Assembly: GCA_950295325.1 (NCBI GenBank)
Contig: OX485806.1
Span: 17,608,001-17,672,000, forward strand
Reading direction: 5' to 3'
DNA length: 64,000 nucleotides
Origin: Polytrichum commune
Lineage: Eukaryota > Streptophyta > Polytrichopsida > Polytrichales > Polytrichaceae
The notes under the pieces are model-generated. The model did no database searches and had not been told where the DNA came from. It saw nothing but the letters and a program-made list of their open reading frames with translations. Below are positions 24,397-35,879 of the stretch, in pieces. Position 1 is the stretch's first letter; each line of letters starts with the position of its first letter. Made by a program: the position numbers and the translations under genes.

Positions 24397-24433
<37 letters not shown>
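24050..24433 (+). mobile_element. tRNA-derived SINE (family A) whose 3' tail matches the LINE at 38.8-40.2 kb
   Basis: A 384-bp element bounded by a perfect 12-bp duplication TTCTTACTTGTG (24038-24049 and 24434-24445). The 5' head is tRNA-like: box A TGGCTTGGTGG at 24065-24075 and box B GGTTCTATTCC at 24108-24118, 43 bp apart. The 3' part from about 24240 (CACTATAGTGTCCATCCTCG, then AAAGGGGAGAGTAG, CATTGGC-like, ACACTTTATTCACGCCGG and GTAGACCGGAGTTT) aligns in order with 40066-40223 of the LINE 3' UTR. It ends in a (CT)n run rather than poly(A). It encodes no protein and would depend on LINE reverse transcriptase. Family assignment beyond this window is not possible by eye. Confidence 0.88.
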
Positions 24434-24437
<4 letters not shown>

Positions 24438-24790
24438 TACTTGTGGATTCTCATCTCTAGTCATGTTGACTTCCAATAAGTTATGGGCCCATACATGTGA
24501 AATGCCTAGAGATTTGATTGCTTTGAGGTTGTGGAGTGGATCTTGAGGGTTTGATACTTTGGAGCTCAAAGTGTTGGAGGTGTTCGAAGGCACATTTGGT
24601 TGTTGTGAGAGTTTCTTTGTCATTTGCTTTTGCTTGAATGTATGTTTGATGCAAGAACATGTGACTTGAATAGCTTGAGTGTTTAAACTTCAAGAGCATC
24701 TAATTTGAGAGGCTTGAATGTTGAGGCGTTTATTTGAAAGCACTTCGAAAGCATATGATTTGCTTATTTTGAGTGGTTTAAAGCTTATAT

Positions 24791-26115
24791 ATGATCACTG
24801 CTTTGGAATTCATGCCGATGAAAGAGTTGATGATGGAGTACGTGACCGCACGTTTGATGCATGAGATGTCGAAGGGCAAGGAGAACAAACCCCAAGACGA
24901 AGACACAACGATGGTATTGCGTCAAAGTAAAGCAGGAGATCCACCTTCGTGGCAAGGCGTAAGGACGTGTTTCTATTATGGTAAACCAGGCCACATTGCA
25001 CGATTTTGCTACAAAGCAAAGAATAAAGATAGGGAGCATGCCAAAAATGCGAACGACAAGCACAAATTTGTATTTGTAACGCAACACGGAGCGCATTCAA
25101 GGAGCGTTTATAAATGAATTATGGATGCAAGAGCCGCAAAACATATGACTTTGCATAGGACGGCATTCGATACCTTCGAGGTAATTTCTCCACACAACAT
25201 GCATTTAGGTAATGATAGTGTAGTCGAAGCCATTGGATTGGGATCCATTGTTGTTGGAGTTGAAACGAGAGGCATAAGGAATAGAGTTCGCATTATAGAT
25301 GTGTTTCACGTGCTCAAATTGCAAGCCAACTTGCTCTTGATAAGCATGTTTTTGTCGAATAGGTTGAAGGTGCAATTTCTTGCAAAAGAGTGCATTGTAG
25401 AAGGTGCAAATGGCGACATGGTTGCAATAGCTCAATGCAAAGGAAAATTGTACCAAATGACTTTCATAGAGGTATGTAGAGCGAATGCAACCAACATCGT
25501 GTGTTCACGTGTGGGAGGTGGTCTAGTGAAGCTTTGGCATCGCTGACTTGGTCATTTGAATGTGAGGAGTGTTTATGCACTCCAAAGCATGGTAAGGGGC
25601 ATGAATCTGGGTAAAACCTTTCGTCCAACCTTAACATTGGTTTGCAAAGTGTGCATGGAGGTCAACCAATATGTGGCAAAATTGGGCAATGATGCGGAAA
25701 GGCAAGCAACAAAATCCTTAGAGATTGTTCATTTGGATGTTCATGGCCCAATGAAGAATATGTCTATAAAAAGGGAATTTTTCTTTTTCTTTTTATTGAT
25801 GATTTTTTGAGGAATGTGTAGGTTTACATGATGAAATACAAAGGAGAGTGGTTTGAGAGGTTGAAAGAGTTCCGAGCGTTTGTAAAAACGCAATCGGAGT
25901 ATGAAGTCAAGGCATTTCAATGATTGACCGGAGGGGACTCCATTTCAAAAGATTTTGAAGTGTTTTGGATGAATGAAAGTGTCAAGCGGACGACAGCGTA
26001 TACAGATGAAGGCGTAAGTGGATGATGACGTATACGGATGAAGACGTCGAGCAAATGAAGTTGTGTATGGATGGCAATGCATACGGATGAAGGCATCAAG
26101 CAAATGAAAGTTGAA
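24791..26115 (+). mobile_element. broken Ty1/copia polyprotein relic (gag zinc knuckle, protease, integrase)
   Basis: Plus-strand remains in canonical copia order. A gag end has a zinc-knuckle CFYYGKPGHIARFC (about 24970), with the second cysteine changed to tyrosine. A stop at 25115-25117 is followed by MDARAAKHM where copia protease normally has a DSGA/C active site, so the catalytic serine and glycine are lost. A pre-integrase segment follows, with LWHR, a stop, then LGHLN (about 25532-25563). An integrase core begins with LDVHGPM; IDDF and several stops follow. Blocks VYMMKYKG and GGDSISKDFE near 25830-25960 match the integrase second half in one frame. Reverse transcriptase, RNase H and LTRs were not found. 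An old, 3'-truncated, inactive copy. Confidence 0.82.
25981..26115 (+). repeat. local tandem expansion inside the copia integrase remnant
   Basis: About three imperfect units of roughly 35-45 bp around ACGTATACGGATGAAG and GTCAAGCAAATGA. The first unit still reads TAYTDEG, matching the integrase KR..TAYT region, so the amplification happened after the copia inserted. Confidence 0.65.
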
Positions 26116-26246
26116 CGGATGAAGGCCGTTGGATCAAGAGGGCGGAGAACAAAGACTGGTGGATTTACATGTTTAGAGAATGATAACTAAGGTGAAGTTG
26201 GCTATAAATGTTAACCATTAGATTTAGGTATGGCTAGATCTACGAC

Positions 26247-26249
<3 letters not shown>

Positions 26250-26294
<45 letters not shown>
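26250..26294. repeat. (CT)n microsatellite
   Basis: Uninterrupted CT run of about 22 units. The DNA from 26295 to about 26890 holds no recognisable gene. Confidence 0.95.
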
Positions 26295-26297
<3 letters not shown>

Positions 26298-26929
26298 GGA
26301 TTTTGCAGTATTAAAGGCTTAGAGATATGAGGTAGAAATAAAGTTAGTGTTTAGTGATAAAGTTAGACATTAAGGCTTTAGCTTTTGTCTTGATTGAAGT
26401 ATTGGCTTAGAGGATGACAAAAGATCACGCATCCAAGTATTATTCTTCAGAAGGGTGGCTTAACCCTCAATCCTTCCATTACTCGGCCAACCCAACCAAG
26501 GGGGGTTGGTGTGGAATTTGGTGAAACTTAGGTACCTTGAGGCAACCCACCCTCCCTTTCACGATAGCAAATATTAAGTACAATGGATGAATTTCAGATG
26601 AAGTTAGGGTGGTTTGCACGGATGAATGTGATGCATAAGAAATTGGATGATTGTAAGGTAGATATGATAGAAGGTCATTGCTTGGAGGCATTAAAGTAGT
26701 CCACCCATCTGGCCAATCTTGTGGGTTATTACTTTGATTGGAGTAGCAATTGTCACCACACTTTGTTTTTGTTTTTATTTTCTTTCTTCTCTTTGGTTTA
26801 TACAAACATTTTGGGATAACTCTTATCCCTTTTTGAACTACCGTTGTGGCCTCATTCTACTCTTATTGTTTCTCATATCTTTTCTATTACATTTTTATTA
26901 ACTATGAGCAATCTAATGTTGTACCTTCT

Positions 26930-27745
26930 ACAACAACTACAACCTTATTCTCATCAACAAATTAACCCTAAACAAACACAACACTAAAAAAACCTACATA
27001 ATATCACAAGAAGTTTAACATACAACAATCACTAGACACTTGATTTGTAAGATCCTAAATTTAAAATACCACAATATAAAAAAATGCAACCTGGATAAAA
27101 ACATATTGGCCACCCACCTCACAATACAAACATATCACAACACAACACTAATTCTTGACCACACTTGTTTGTACATAGAGACAATCACCTTGGAAAGGCT
27201 AAAGTGGTTGTAGGCCCACTTCACTGAACACCAAACCAACCCTTTTTCGTACATACTACAACTGCCATCACAATAATTTTCCATGGAATTGACTTGGCTC
27301 CTCACTAGATAAGTTGTGATACTACCCAAAAAAACCCCCAAAACAATATTATTGATCAATAACCACAACAACCTACACCCAACAACTTACAACCCTCGAT
27401 ATAAAAACCTTCAATTCAAAGTCTTGCTCTTACTACTCCTCACCACTAACATGTCCCACCCCCTTTACTACATACCACTCCCCACACATCCCACAAACCA
27501 CCAAACCACAACCAAAGCCATACATTAGGTATGAATGGCAGCTTACGTGGATCCCAACAACATCACCATTACGATCCTTAAATATAATGACTAGACCTTG
27601 CTAAAACTAGACATTGATTCTCTACAAGACATCCACACCTTCGCCACTATCCCACCGACAGAATCACACACCCACACGACCCCCAAGGGCCCACATACTA
27701 CAATCAAGTAGAAAACTTGCTCACATCAATTATATGTGTACATGC

Positions 27746-27794
<49 letters not shown>

Positions 27795-29340
27795 GTCAAC
27801 TCCACAATCATAAACCCTTTACAACAAACACAACGTGACAGGATAACATAACCATCCATATACATAACTCATCCTCAACCCACCATAAAACCATATAGGG
27901 TCAACATAATTGATAAATTGATAGAAACCCCCAAAAGAACACCCCCTATCCTTACCCTCCAAACTTAACCCCTCCCACAAATATTTTACCACCCATGCCT
28001 ATGTAAACTTGACCCATCACACAACACCTACATAGATGGATCTTTCATTTCCCCATGTAGCAACTTAGATAGTCAAGAGTGTGTAGCCCACACAATAATT
28101 TTCAAATTGCCAAAAGACTACTAGGCTTCCAAAACACACTATGAGCAAAACTATATGCCATATGGCCAACATTGTTAACACTCAAAATTCAACCCAAGAT
28201 GTACACGTCTTCAACAACAACCTCAATAACATACACCTCATTAGCAATTACACACAATGCCCATCATCACAACATCATCACCCTAACAAACTCCTCATAG
28301 CCTTCATGGTACATTACATGACGTGGGCCAAACACAAGATCACCATTCATAAAGTCAAAGCACACACAAAAATGATAGGAAATGAATTTCAAACACACTA
28401 GTCACTGACAAAAGCCACCATCTCTCCCATCCCGCATACACACATGGCACACACTATCCCATATAGATTCACACTTCCCATATGTCCTTCAGGCACTAAT
28501 CCAACTGAAATCTATGCAATCTCCACTCCTTCATCAACAAAGAACATAACATATTTACAATTGCGTATGCCAAAAAAAATTCAATATGTGGAAATATGGG
28601 TAACCAATGAAGAAATACACCCCAAACTCTAATTATTTCTAGAAAACAAAACAATCCACAAATGCACAAATAACACAACTATTGAAACTTAGATGTGCAC
28701 AATATATGGGCGATTGCCAAAAAAACCTATTCTAGCCCACTAAACACACCAATCCAAACCTCACGCTCTGCCATAAAAACCAAAGAGATATCTGGCCACA
28801 CTTGCTATCCACATATGCATTTAAATTCCTCAAAGGTCTCAAAATAGCAACAACCCATCAATCACAAATCTTCTCAAATCTTACACACACACCAAACACT
28901 TACATTAACCAACCTTGGCAATTGCCATGGCACCACTCAAGATAACATTATACCCCCATGGATATTTACAATATGATTATCACAATACATGATGTACATG
29001 CCTAGGAAACCTCCAACTATAGATTTGAACCAACCACGTACCAGGAGATACATATGATCAACCAAGCCTCATATGCCCAACCTTGTACCACAATATACAA
29101 ATTACATAATTCACATTTACCCATGATAGATACAATGAACAAAATATATAAACAAAATAAGACAAATATAACCCACTAATAGATGCAATCAAAGCACAAG
29201 TATGGCAAGTTGAACCTCTTATTGTCATCACAGCAGGAGTTAGAAAGGAAATCCACACTAAAAGCATTAACCTACTAAAAGAGATCTCCACATCCCACTC
29301 CCACTAATCAAAAACATCATTAAAGAATACACCAATCAAT
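26930..29340 (+). mobile_element. old, degenerate LINE copy (same family as 38.8 kb)
   Basis: C/A-rich plus-strand DNA with many frameshifts. Recognisable fragments in order: an RNase H-like IDGSF near 28035; KITIHKVKAHTKMIGNE at 28336-28386, matching PITLYKVRAHVNIDGNE of the younger copy; and near the end DKYNPLIDAIKAQVW and EPLIVITAGVRKEIHTKS (about 29160-29270), matching KYKPLIDSIAARGW and DPLIIITAGARATTHTPS. A (CA)n run at 27749-27792 interrupts it. The 3' UTR is missing, and a hAT-like MITE lies just downstream. It is longer than the 38.8-kb copy and might preserve decayed reverse transcriptase upstream of 28000, which I could not read reliably. Confidence 0.7.
27749..27792. repeat. (CA)n microsatellite
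   Basis: About 22 CA units within the degenerate LINE. Confidence 0.95.
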
Positions 29341-29360
29341 CCTAAAATATCTAACACACC

Positions 29361-29767
29361 CACGGGGAGGTCACTCCATTGTCAAATTGAACACCACGTG
29401 CGAACAAAAAAAATCTACTTTTTACATAAAGCATCACCAAAATGGGTCAAATTTTTATCAATTGTATATCATGGGTAGATATACACGGTATCTATCCCAT
29501 CGTAAAAAATGGTAACCAAATTTGATGATTTCTTTTTTTATAAAACATACCGTTTCTAACTAGAATGACACATGATTGAACTAAAATAATTACTACAAAA
29601 ATGAAGGTGACTAAAAATTTCAAAAGAATATACAAAAGATACTATCAATGGTTATGTATATGTAGAAAAATATCATAAATTTAAAATTATCTATGGCATG
29701 TAATATAGGGGTAGCAAACTTTGTTCGCACGTGGTGGTCAACTTGACAATGGAGTGACCTCCCCATG
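29361..29767. mobile_element. hAT-like MITE, GGGGAGGTCACTCC ends
   Basis: A 407-bp element with inverted ends of about 45 bp (CACGGGGAGGTCACTCCATT and its partner), continuing through TGTCAA and CACCACGTGCGAACAAA. Flanks AACACACC (29353-29360) and AACATATC (29768-29775) agree at 6 of 8 positions with two C/T changes, consistent with an aged 8-bp duplication. Its outer GGGGAGGTCACT and inner ACGTGCGA words tie it to 9297-9919. Confidence 0.82.
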
Positions 29768-29879
29768 AACATATCTTATACTAAACAAACGAAAACTAGA
29801 TTACAAACAACCCCCGTTCCCCCCCCCCCCCCCCCCATTCCCCCACTTACCTAGCTAATAGCATAACCTAGGTAGGAAA

Positions 29880-30000
29880 CTAAAAGTACATTGTTATGAC
29901 CAAAAGGCCCTACCTACCGCAGGGCAGGCAATAACCCCATCTTGCACCAATAGGATTCTTGAACAAGATAGGGCCAATGGGTTCTAATTCATGTTGGACG
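29880..30000 (+). repeat. partial SINE family B copy (3' half)
   Basis: Shares GGCAATA, CCCCATCTTGCACCAA, GGATTCTTGAACAAGATAG and GGCCAATGGGTTC with the two full copies; the tRNA-like head is absent. A C-run (29819-29836) precedes it. Confidence 0.65.
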
Positions 30001-30292
30001 AAACTTTGATGTTGGTTTTTATTTTTTCTTTCACCAATTGCTCATAGCGCTAAGTTGCACCATTCAACCCATGTTCAAATCTCAAGTATTTGTTTGCACT
30101 TCCGCCTTTGTGGAGCTCCAATGGTCACCCTCCACTTTCAACTTCAACTCCACATACATTTATGGCTATTTGCATATCATAGAATTGCTACTTTGCAAAT
30201 CTATTGGAGCAATCTGTCGGTTCCCTGGAAGGTCTGGTCTTGGAAACAATCACTTAAACTTCCTAGAGAGCCATAGATTTGGAATTTGCCTT

Positions 30293-30617
30293 CACTACTA
30301 GAACACTATGCCAAAATAACTGCAGCCAAAATTGGTTGTGGTTCTTTTGACCAGCCTGATTTGGAGTCGCTAAATGACTGCATATTTGTTTTAGTTTAGC
30401 GACTAAAATTTTATGAATTTGTGAACGTGTAATATACCGCTGGAAAGTCTTGAAAATAAATTTCCGACGGTATATTACACGCCCAATTTAAAAAAAATTG
30501 TAGCCGCAAAATGAGAGAGAAACATCTATAGTCGTTTAGCGACTGCAGATCACGTTGGTCAAAAGAACTGTAGCCGATTTCTGCTACGGTTTTTTTGAGC
30601 ATAGTTTTCAAATAGTG
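30293..30617. mobile_element. CACTA-type foldback MITE, copy 1
   Basis: A 325-bp element starting CACTACTAGAACACTATGCC and ending in the inverted ...CATAGTTTTCAAATAGTG, with a perfect 3-bp duplication CTT (30290-30292 and 30618-30620). CACTA ends plus 3-bp duplications define the CACTA (En/Spm) superfamily. Almost the whole element folds back on itself: CTTTTGACCAGC pairs with its inverse near the far end, and GTGTAATATACCG pairs with CGGTATATTACAC at the centre. Non-coding. Confidence 0.9.
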
Positions 30618-30654
30618 CTTTCAAGTGGTTTTATATTTTCTCTTTTGATTTGGA

Positions 30655-30830
30655 AATGATTCAACTTTTTAAATGATCATATAGGCCTTCCCAAGTGTGT
30701 TCACAATGGCATTTAGAGTGGTCAAATGTATTGAGAGCAAATGGTCCAATCTAATCGTAACACACATCTTTTTGGCACATTCATTCTTAATTATAGACCT
30801 TGTCATATACCCCTCAAAAACATTCTAATC
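30655..30830 (+). repeat. dispersed repeat R3, partial copy
   Basis: Matches 50765-50925 through ATATAGGCC(T/C)TCCCAA, GTGTT, CAATCTAATC and CCTTGTCATATACCCCTC. Confidence 0.5.
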
Positions 30831-31339
30831 TCTATGATATCACGCTTGTGGCAACAAAAGTGCACATGGTATTAAGGAGTTATGCAGATGTGTTAACATG
30901 GATGCATGATAAATGAAAGTTAGTGTAGCATGTGACACTATGGAACAATATAATGACAAGTCAACATTGCCATCATGACAATAATTACAAATGTGACAAA
31001 GTGATGCATGCAAGCATGTGGTTTGAATTATTTGGTGGTTTGTTTTAATGTGAGAGCCCATGATATATGGGAGGGAAGCATGATAACAAGGAGTGGGATT
31101 TAAACCTGAGAACATTTTTTCCCCTAAGGCTTTGGGATATAAGAGAAGGAGTGACATTGAGGAGGTTAATATTATGAAGTTTAAAGTGTATTGGTGTTCA
31201 TTGAAAAGAGTGACCACATAATGCTCATATACCTCAATATGTATGAACGGACATTTCAAGCTTACATCGACACTTTTGGAGTTTCAAAGTTCGGCTCGAG
31301 TTTGCAGCAAGTGGTTGGCATGGAATGGCTCTGGAGTAG

Positions 31340-32310
31340 AGGTGTCTATTCTTGATCAGGGCCCCATCGGGAACCTATAGGGTGCCATAATTCTGATTGG
31401 ACTAGGATTGATAAGGTTGGGTCAGAATTTCGATGTGCCTGGGTTTAAATTTCGAACAGGCTGGAATCAATAGTGCCATGACACAAGTCCTTGGTTTGAG
31501 CGTTAAAGTGAGGAGAAGTGAGACTCTAGACATTGGTCAGATGCTTGGGTCAACTTTTGACTTCAAAAATTCATAATAATTTCATTCAAGGAATAAAAGT
31601 ACCAAAAAAATTGCAATCCTCTTGATTTCTATCTTCCTACGTGGGAAAAATTTACGACGCCTTATACTTCTCCCGAACTGGCGTAGAATCTCTAAGTGGT
31701 CGGTTATGGGCACCTCTATTCTACCTTGGAATAACTTAACAACTTTTTGAGTGACGAGAGTCCATTGTAGTACTGGAACCTGGCCTCATGTGAGAGCTCA
31801 GAGTCCCAGTCTGTCTTTAGAACCAACAAGTCCAAACTATGTAATCATGAGCGAAGTTGCGGATCAGCAGCTCCAACAAATTTGAGTAAGGTATATGTTA
31901 TCCATTGGAAAAGGGCCACAGGATCAATGAATGGGAAGTACTGAGCACCTATTCCCAATCAGGATACCATCGGCAATCTATAGGGTACTGGAATTTCGAT
32001 AAGGTTGGGATTGAATTTCGATCACGTTGGAACCAATGGTACCATGATACATGTTCTGGTTTTGAGTGCTAAAGTGGGGAGAAATGAGTGGTTATAGTAT
32101 ACTCTAGACATTAGTAATATGTTCGGGCCAATTTTTGGTTTCATAAATTTATAGCAATTTCAATATAAGGAATAAAATTACCGAATTTTTTGTAGCCTTC
32201 TTGATTTCTATCTTCCTGCACGGGAAAAATTTGCACCATCATATACTTCTCAAGATCTGGTGCAAAATCTTTTAAGTGATCAATTATGGGCGCCTATGCT
32301 CTAATTATAG
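31340..32310 (+). repeat. diverged direct duplication of about 350 bp
   Basis: Copy 1 (about 31345-31730) and copy 2 (about 31945-32310) share, in order, CTATAGGGT, GAATTTCGAT, TGGAA(T/C)CAAT, CTCTAGACATT, TTGATTTCTATCTTCCT and GGTTATGGGC/CAATTATGGGC. About 215 bp separate them. Copy 2 runs directly into an R1 repeat. Non-coding. Confidence 0.7.
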
Positions 32311-32500
32311 GTGAACATGTGAAGTTTGAGAAAGAACTGGTTGAAGTTCAAGACTTCAGAGAAATTACCGATCATGTTAGAGGAATATATGAAATACAAG
32401 TCAAATCAATAAAGAAAAACAAAAGTATCACAACATGTAATCATTTGGACTTGGAAACACTAGAATTTTGACGGATTATGCACAAAACTCTCCCCATACA
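32290..32500 (+). repeat. dispersed repeat R1, copy 3
   Basis: Landmarks GTGAAGTTTGAGAAAGAACT, GGTTGAAGTTCAAGACTTC, TTAGAGGAATA, GGACTTGGAAACACTAG and GATTATGCACAAAACTCTCC. Confidence 0.75.
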
Positions 32501-32509
32501 TTGCACAAA

Positions 32510-33454
32510 ATTAAGGTGTCAAACATACGACCCTTATAGTGGGACCCCGGTGTCCCATAATGCACCGGTTCTCGCATAAAACCCGTGTCGATGTCAAAAA
32601 GGATTGGTTGAAGCGATCAAAGCAGTGTTGGTTTTTTTTTCTCAACTTTTTCAATCACTGACAACCACATGCTCTCGTTTAACTCTTGACTACACTATTC
32701 CTCAATCTTCTTTGACGCCATTGCAAATAATGGGGGTGCCAACACCATCCCCCACTCTCTATAGGAGATATCCCCTACCCTAAAAAAAGAATTAATGCAT
32801 TTTTTGGCTCTGGTTTATGTAGGACACCAGTGTCCCGCCATAAGGTTCATATGTCCGCTTAGGATATTACAAGTCATGAGTGAGAGTACGTACTACGAGC
32901 AATATTTATATATATAGAGAGAGAGGGGGCCTAGTTATTTGGGAGCACTGACTTGGACTGCTTGTGGTGCAAAATACCCCTCTCGTAGAATGTTCATTGC
33001 ATGACATTATTCGGCCCTTGTAAGGTGTGATGTGGGACCGGAAATAATTCGAAACATGTTATTATCGTGTAAATTTTCATATAGACCTTCTCAACACCAT
33101 ATTCAATGTTGGGTCTCATGGCTGGAAGTTTGTTTGTATGCGGCAGTTGCAGCATTTGATTTGTATTTCTGGGACAAACCGGGCTCACGTGGAGAGCAAT
33201 TCAAGCAATTTCCACGTGCTTTTCTATCCACGCATAGAGCATTCAATTCATAAGCCCTTGTTCAAATTCACAAGCATGAGCAAATTGGTTATGCCCTAGA
33301 AATGGTTTGAGTAGGTGAATCGGGGTCTTCATGCTTCTCCACATATGTGAACACTTGTGTTTGCATGGAGATGTAGATAATCATTATCGTCTCAAAGTTA
33401 AGTTGGCAATCAAGTTGATTTTCCTTTGGCATCCATTTGGATTACACATTAATA
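32510..33454. other. stretch without recognisable genes
   Basis: No family recognised; frames at 32994-33253 lie on both strands over the same bases and look fortuitous. Confidence 0.5.
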
Positions 33455-33457
33455 TTG

Positions 33458-33789
33458 CACTAGTAGAAAACTATGCCCAAAAAAACCGCATCCGAAATCG
33501 GCTGCATTCCTTTTGACCAGCTTGATTTGTAGTCACTAAAAGACTATAATTTTTTCTTTTTCATTTTGCGACTAACATTTTGATTTTTTTGGGGGGCGTG
33601 TAATATACCATTGGAAAGGTATGTTCAATACCTTTCCAAAAATATATTACACGCCCCAAAAATAACAAAATTTCAGTCGCTAAACCACAAAATAAATCTA
33701 CAATCGTTTAGTGACTACAGATCAGGTTGGTCAAAAGAATTGTAGCTGGATTTGGCTGCGGTTCTTTTTGGCATAGTTTCCTACTAGTG
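33458..33789. mobile_element. CACTA-type foldback MITE, copy 2
   Basis: A 332-bp sibling of 30293-30617. Ends CACTAGTAGAAAACTATGCC and ...GGCATAGTTTCCTACTAGTG are near-perfect inverses. The 3-bp duplication TTG is intact (33455-33457 and 33790-33792). The central hairpin GGCGTGTAATATACC faces ATATATTACACGCC. Two intact copies in 3.5 kb suggest a family that moved fairly recently. Confidence 0.93.
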
Positions 33790-33792
33790 TTG

Positions 33793-35195
33793 AGGCAAGA
33801 TTGATCCAACCCTACATCATTACATAATCACGTTCTATAGTGAATCATCTTACATATACAAATTGAGACAAATGTCTTTACATGGTGACGGTTTGAAAAT
33901 CCCGTGAATTTATTATTCCAGATCCACACTTTCCTCAAACTCAACTTCAAAATCAAATAGTCACATGAGGATGGGGTGAAAGCATGGCCCTTCCAAGTCA
34001 CCTATTCAATGCTAAATCTTGTGGACAAGGGAGGATCTACAAGTAGTTATCAAGGCACATGTTGTTGTTCAATCTTGGGCCCATGGAACATGTTATAGAG
34101 ACTTTCTAAGGTTACAAATGAGGTAACAATGCAATTTATTGTATGAATGCTTGCTTTTGTTAAGATATGAAGCTAAGAGCATTCCAAAGATGAAACCCAA
34201 CACTTTTTGGGGGGTAGGAGGAGAGGTGTTCAAAGAACATGCTCCACTATATGTATTTGTACATGTGTCAAGTCATGAAATGCAATCCACACTACCTCTA
34301 GAGGCTCCGTTTTCAATCATGCAATGTGGTCAATTGGCATCACTACCAACTTATGAGTCCTAGGCACACCAGATGAGAACTTGTCCATTACAACCATCTG
34401 TTGCGAAGATTGTTCATTGTGACTCATGGCAAGAAAATGCACAAAAAAATCATTTTGATTGTCAAACACATGTTTTGGTTGAAGTTGTTAGACAATTGAC
34501 AATCAAAATCCTCCAGTTGACAACCAAAATGAGTTTGACAAAATCCCACATATGGTTGTCAAACATCCCGTGTCAGTGAGAGTATTATGCAAATCCAGTA
34601 ATGTGATAGGTTTGCAAATTTTCCAGTGACGTAAGACAATTTTTTAATGATGCACGTCAAATGCCAATGAATTGTATAGTTGTATGGCATGCACACCATG
34701 GCAGTACATAGAAACAATCATCAAATAGGCACATCTATCATCATTTTCTGCAGCCGAAATTGCACTTGGTCTGACCTCGGTCTAGCGCTGGGAATTTTTT
34801 TGCCTCCCTTCCAGTCAAGTCGAATCTACCAAGTTACCCAAGTATGAGCCCAAAATGAGTGCTCATATTTGTTTTATGTTTAGAATTTATTTAGAATTGC
34901 ATTTGGAGTGTTATTGAAACAATCAAAAGTATAAAGAGAGTGAGGCTTGGTGTGGTTTATGTTTTAGGCTTTAAGCTTTAAGCCTATTTTGTGTGGTTAA
35001 GTAGAAGCTTAGTGATATTAGGGATTGTTGTGATTAAGTGAGTAGTGGTTGATGAAGCAAGAGGAAGGTCCTTGGATTTAAATGTTTGAATTAGAACATG
35101 CTCTTGTTGGCTTAAAGGGTGAAGGTTTAGTGGATAGGATAAGGTCCTACTAAGTAGGGGAATGTGAAGGGGCTTGTGGTCTTGGGTGCCCTCTC
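33793..35195. other. stretch without recognisable genes
   Basis: Includes an imperfect inverted pair near 34445-34510 (ATTTTGATTGTCAA and TTGACAATCAAAAT). No gene recognised. Confidence 0.5.
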
Positions 35196-35262
35196 CTCCT
35201 CCTCCTCCTCTCTCTTCATTCTCTCCTCTCCCTCTCCTCTCTCTCTCTCTCCCCCTCCTCTC
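35196..35262. repeat. CT/CTC-rich low-complexity tract
   Basis: Irregular CTC and CT runs on the plus strand. Confidence 0.85.
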
Positions 35263-35399
35263 TAGGATTTGGAACTCATAGAAGTAGAAGGATAGTGGAA
35301 TTAAGTAGTGATTTAGTAGGGGATTTAGTGGAATTATTATAATTAGGTAAGGGGATTAGTTACGGAACTTATGGTGTTAAGAGGTTGAATTTATGGTTA

Positions 35400-35875
35400 G
35401 GGGAACTATTGATTTCTACTTAGTAAGCTGTTGGTTGCAGTCGGAAGGAGCTACTGATTTTCTACTGAATAAGCTGCTGGTTGTAGTCGGAAGGAGCTAC
35501 TGATTTTCTACTGAGTAAGCTGCTGGTTGCAGTCAGTTGGGAGCTATTGATTTCTACTCAGTAAGTTGTTGGTTGCAGTCGGAAGCTGCTGGTTGCAGTC
35601 AGTTGGGAGCTACTAATTTCTACTTAGTAAGCTGTTGGTTGCAGTCAGTTGGGAGCTACTGATTTCTACTTAGTAAGCTGTTGGTTGCAGTCAGTTGGGA
35701 GCTACTGATGTCTACTTAGTAAGCTGCTGGTTGCAGTCGGAAGGAGCTACTGATTTTCTACTTAGTAAGCTGCTGGTTGCAGTCGGAAGGAGCTACTGAT
35801 TTTCTACTGAGTAAGCTGCTGGTTGCAGTTAGTTGGGACTCAGCTACTGATTTCTACTTAGTAAGCTGCTGGTTT
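35400..35875 (+). repeat. tandem array, about 56-bp unit, 8-9 copies
   Basis: Each unit contains GCTACTGATTT(T)CTACT, then (T/G)AGTAAGCTGCTGGTTGCAGT. Two variants alternate, one with CGGAAGGA and one with CAGTTGGGA after the GCAGT. The array is non-coding and has no relatives elsewhere in the window. Confidence 0.88.
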
Positions 35876-35879
35876 TACA

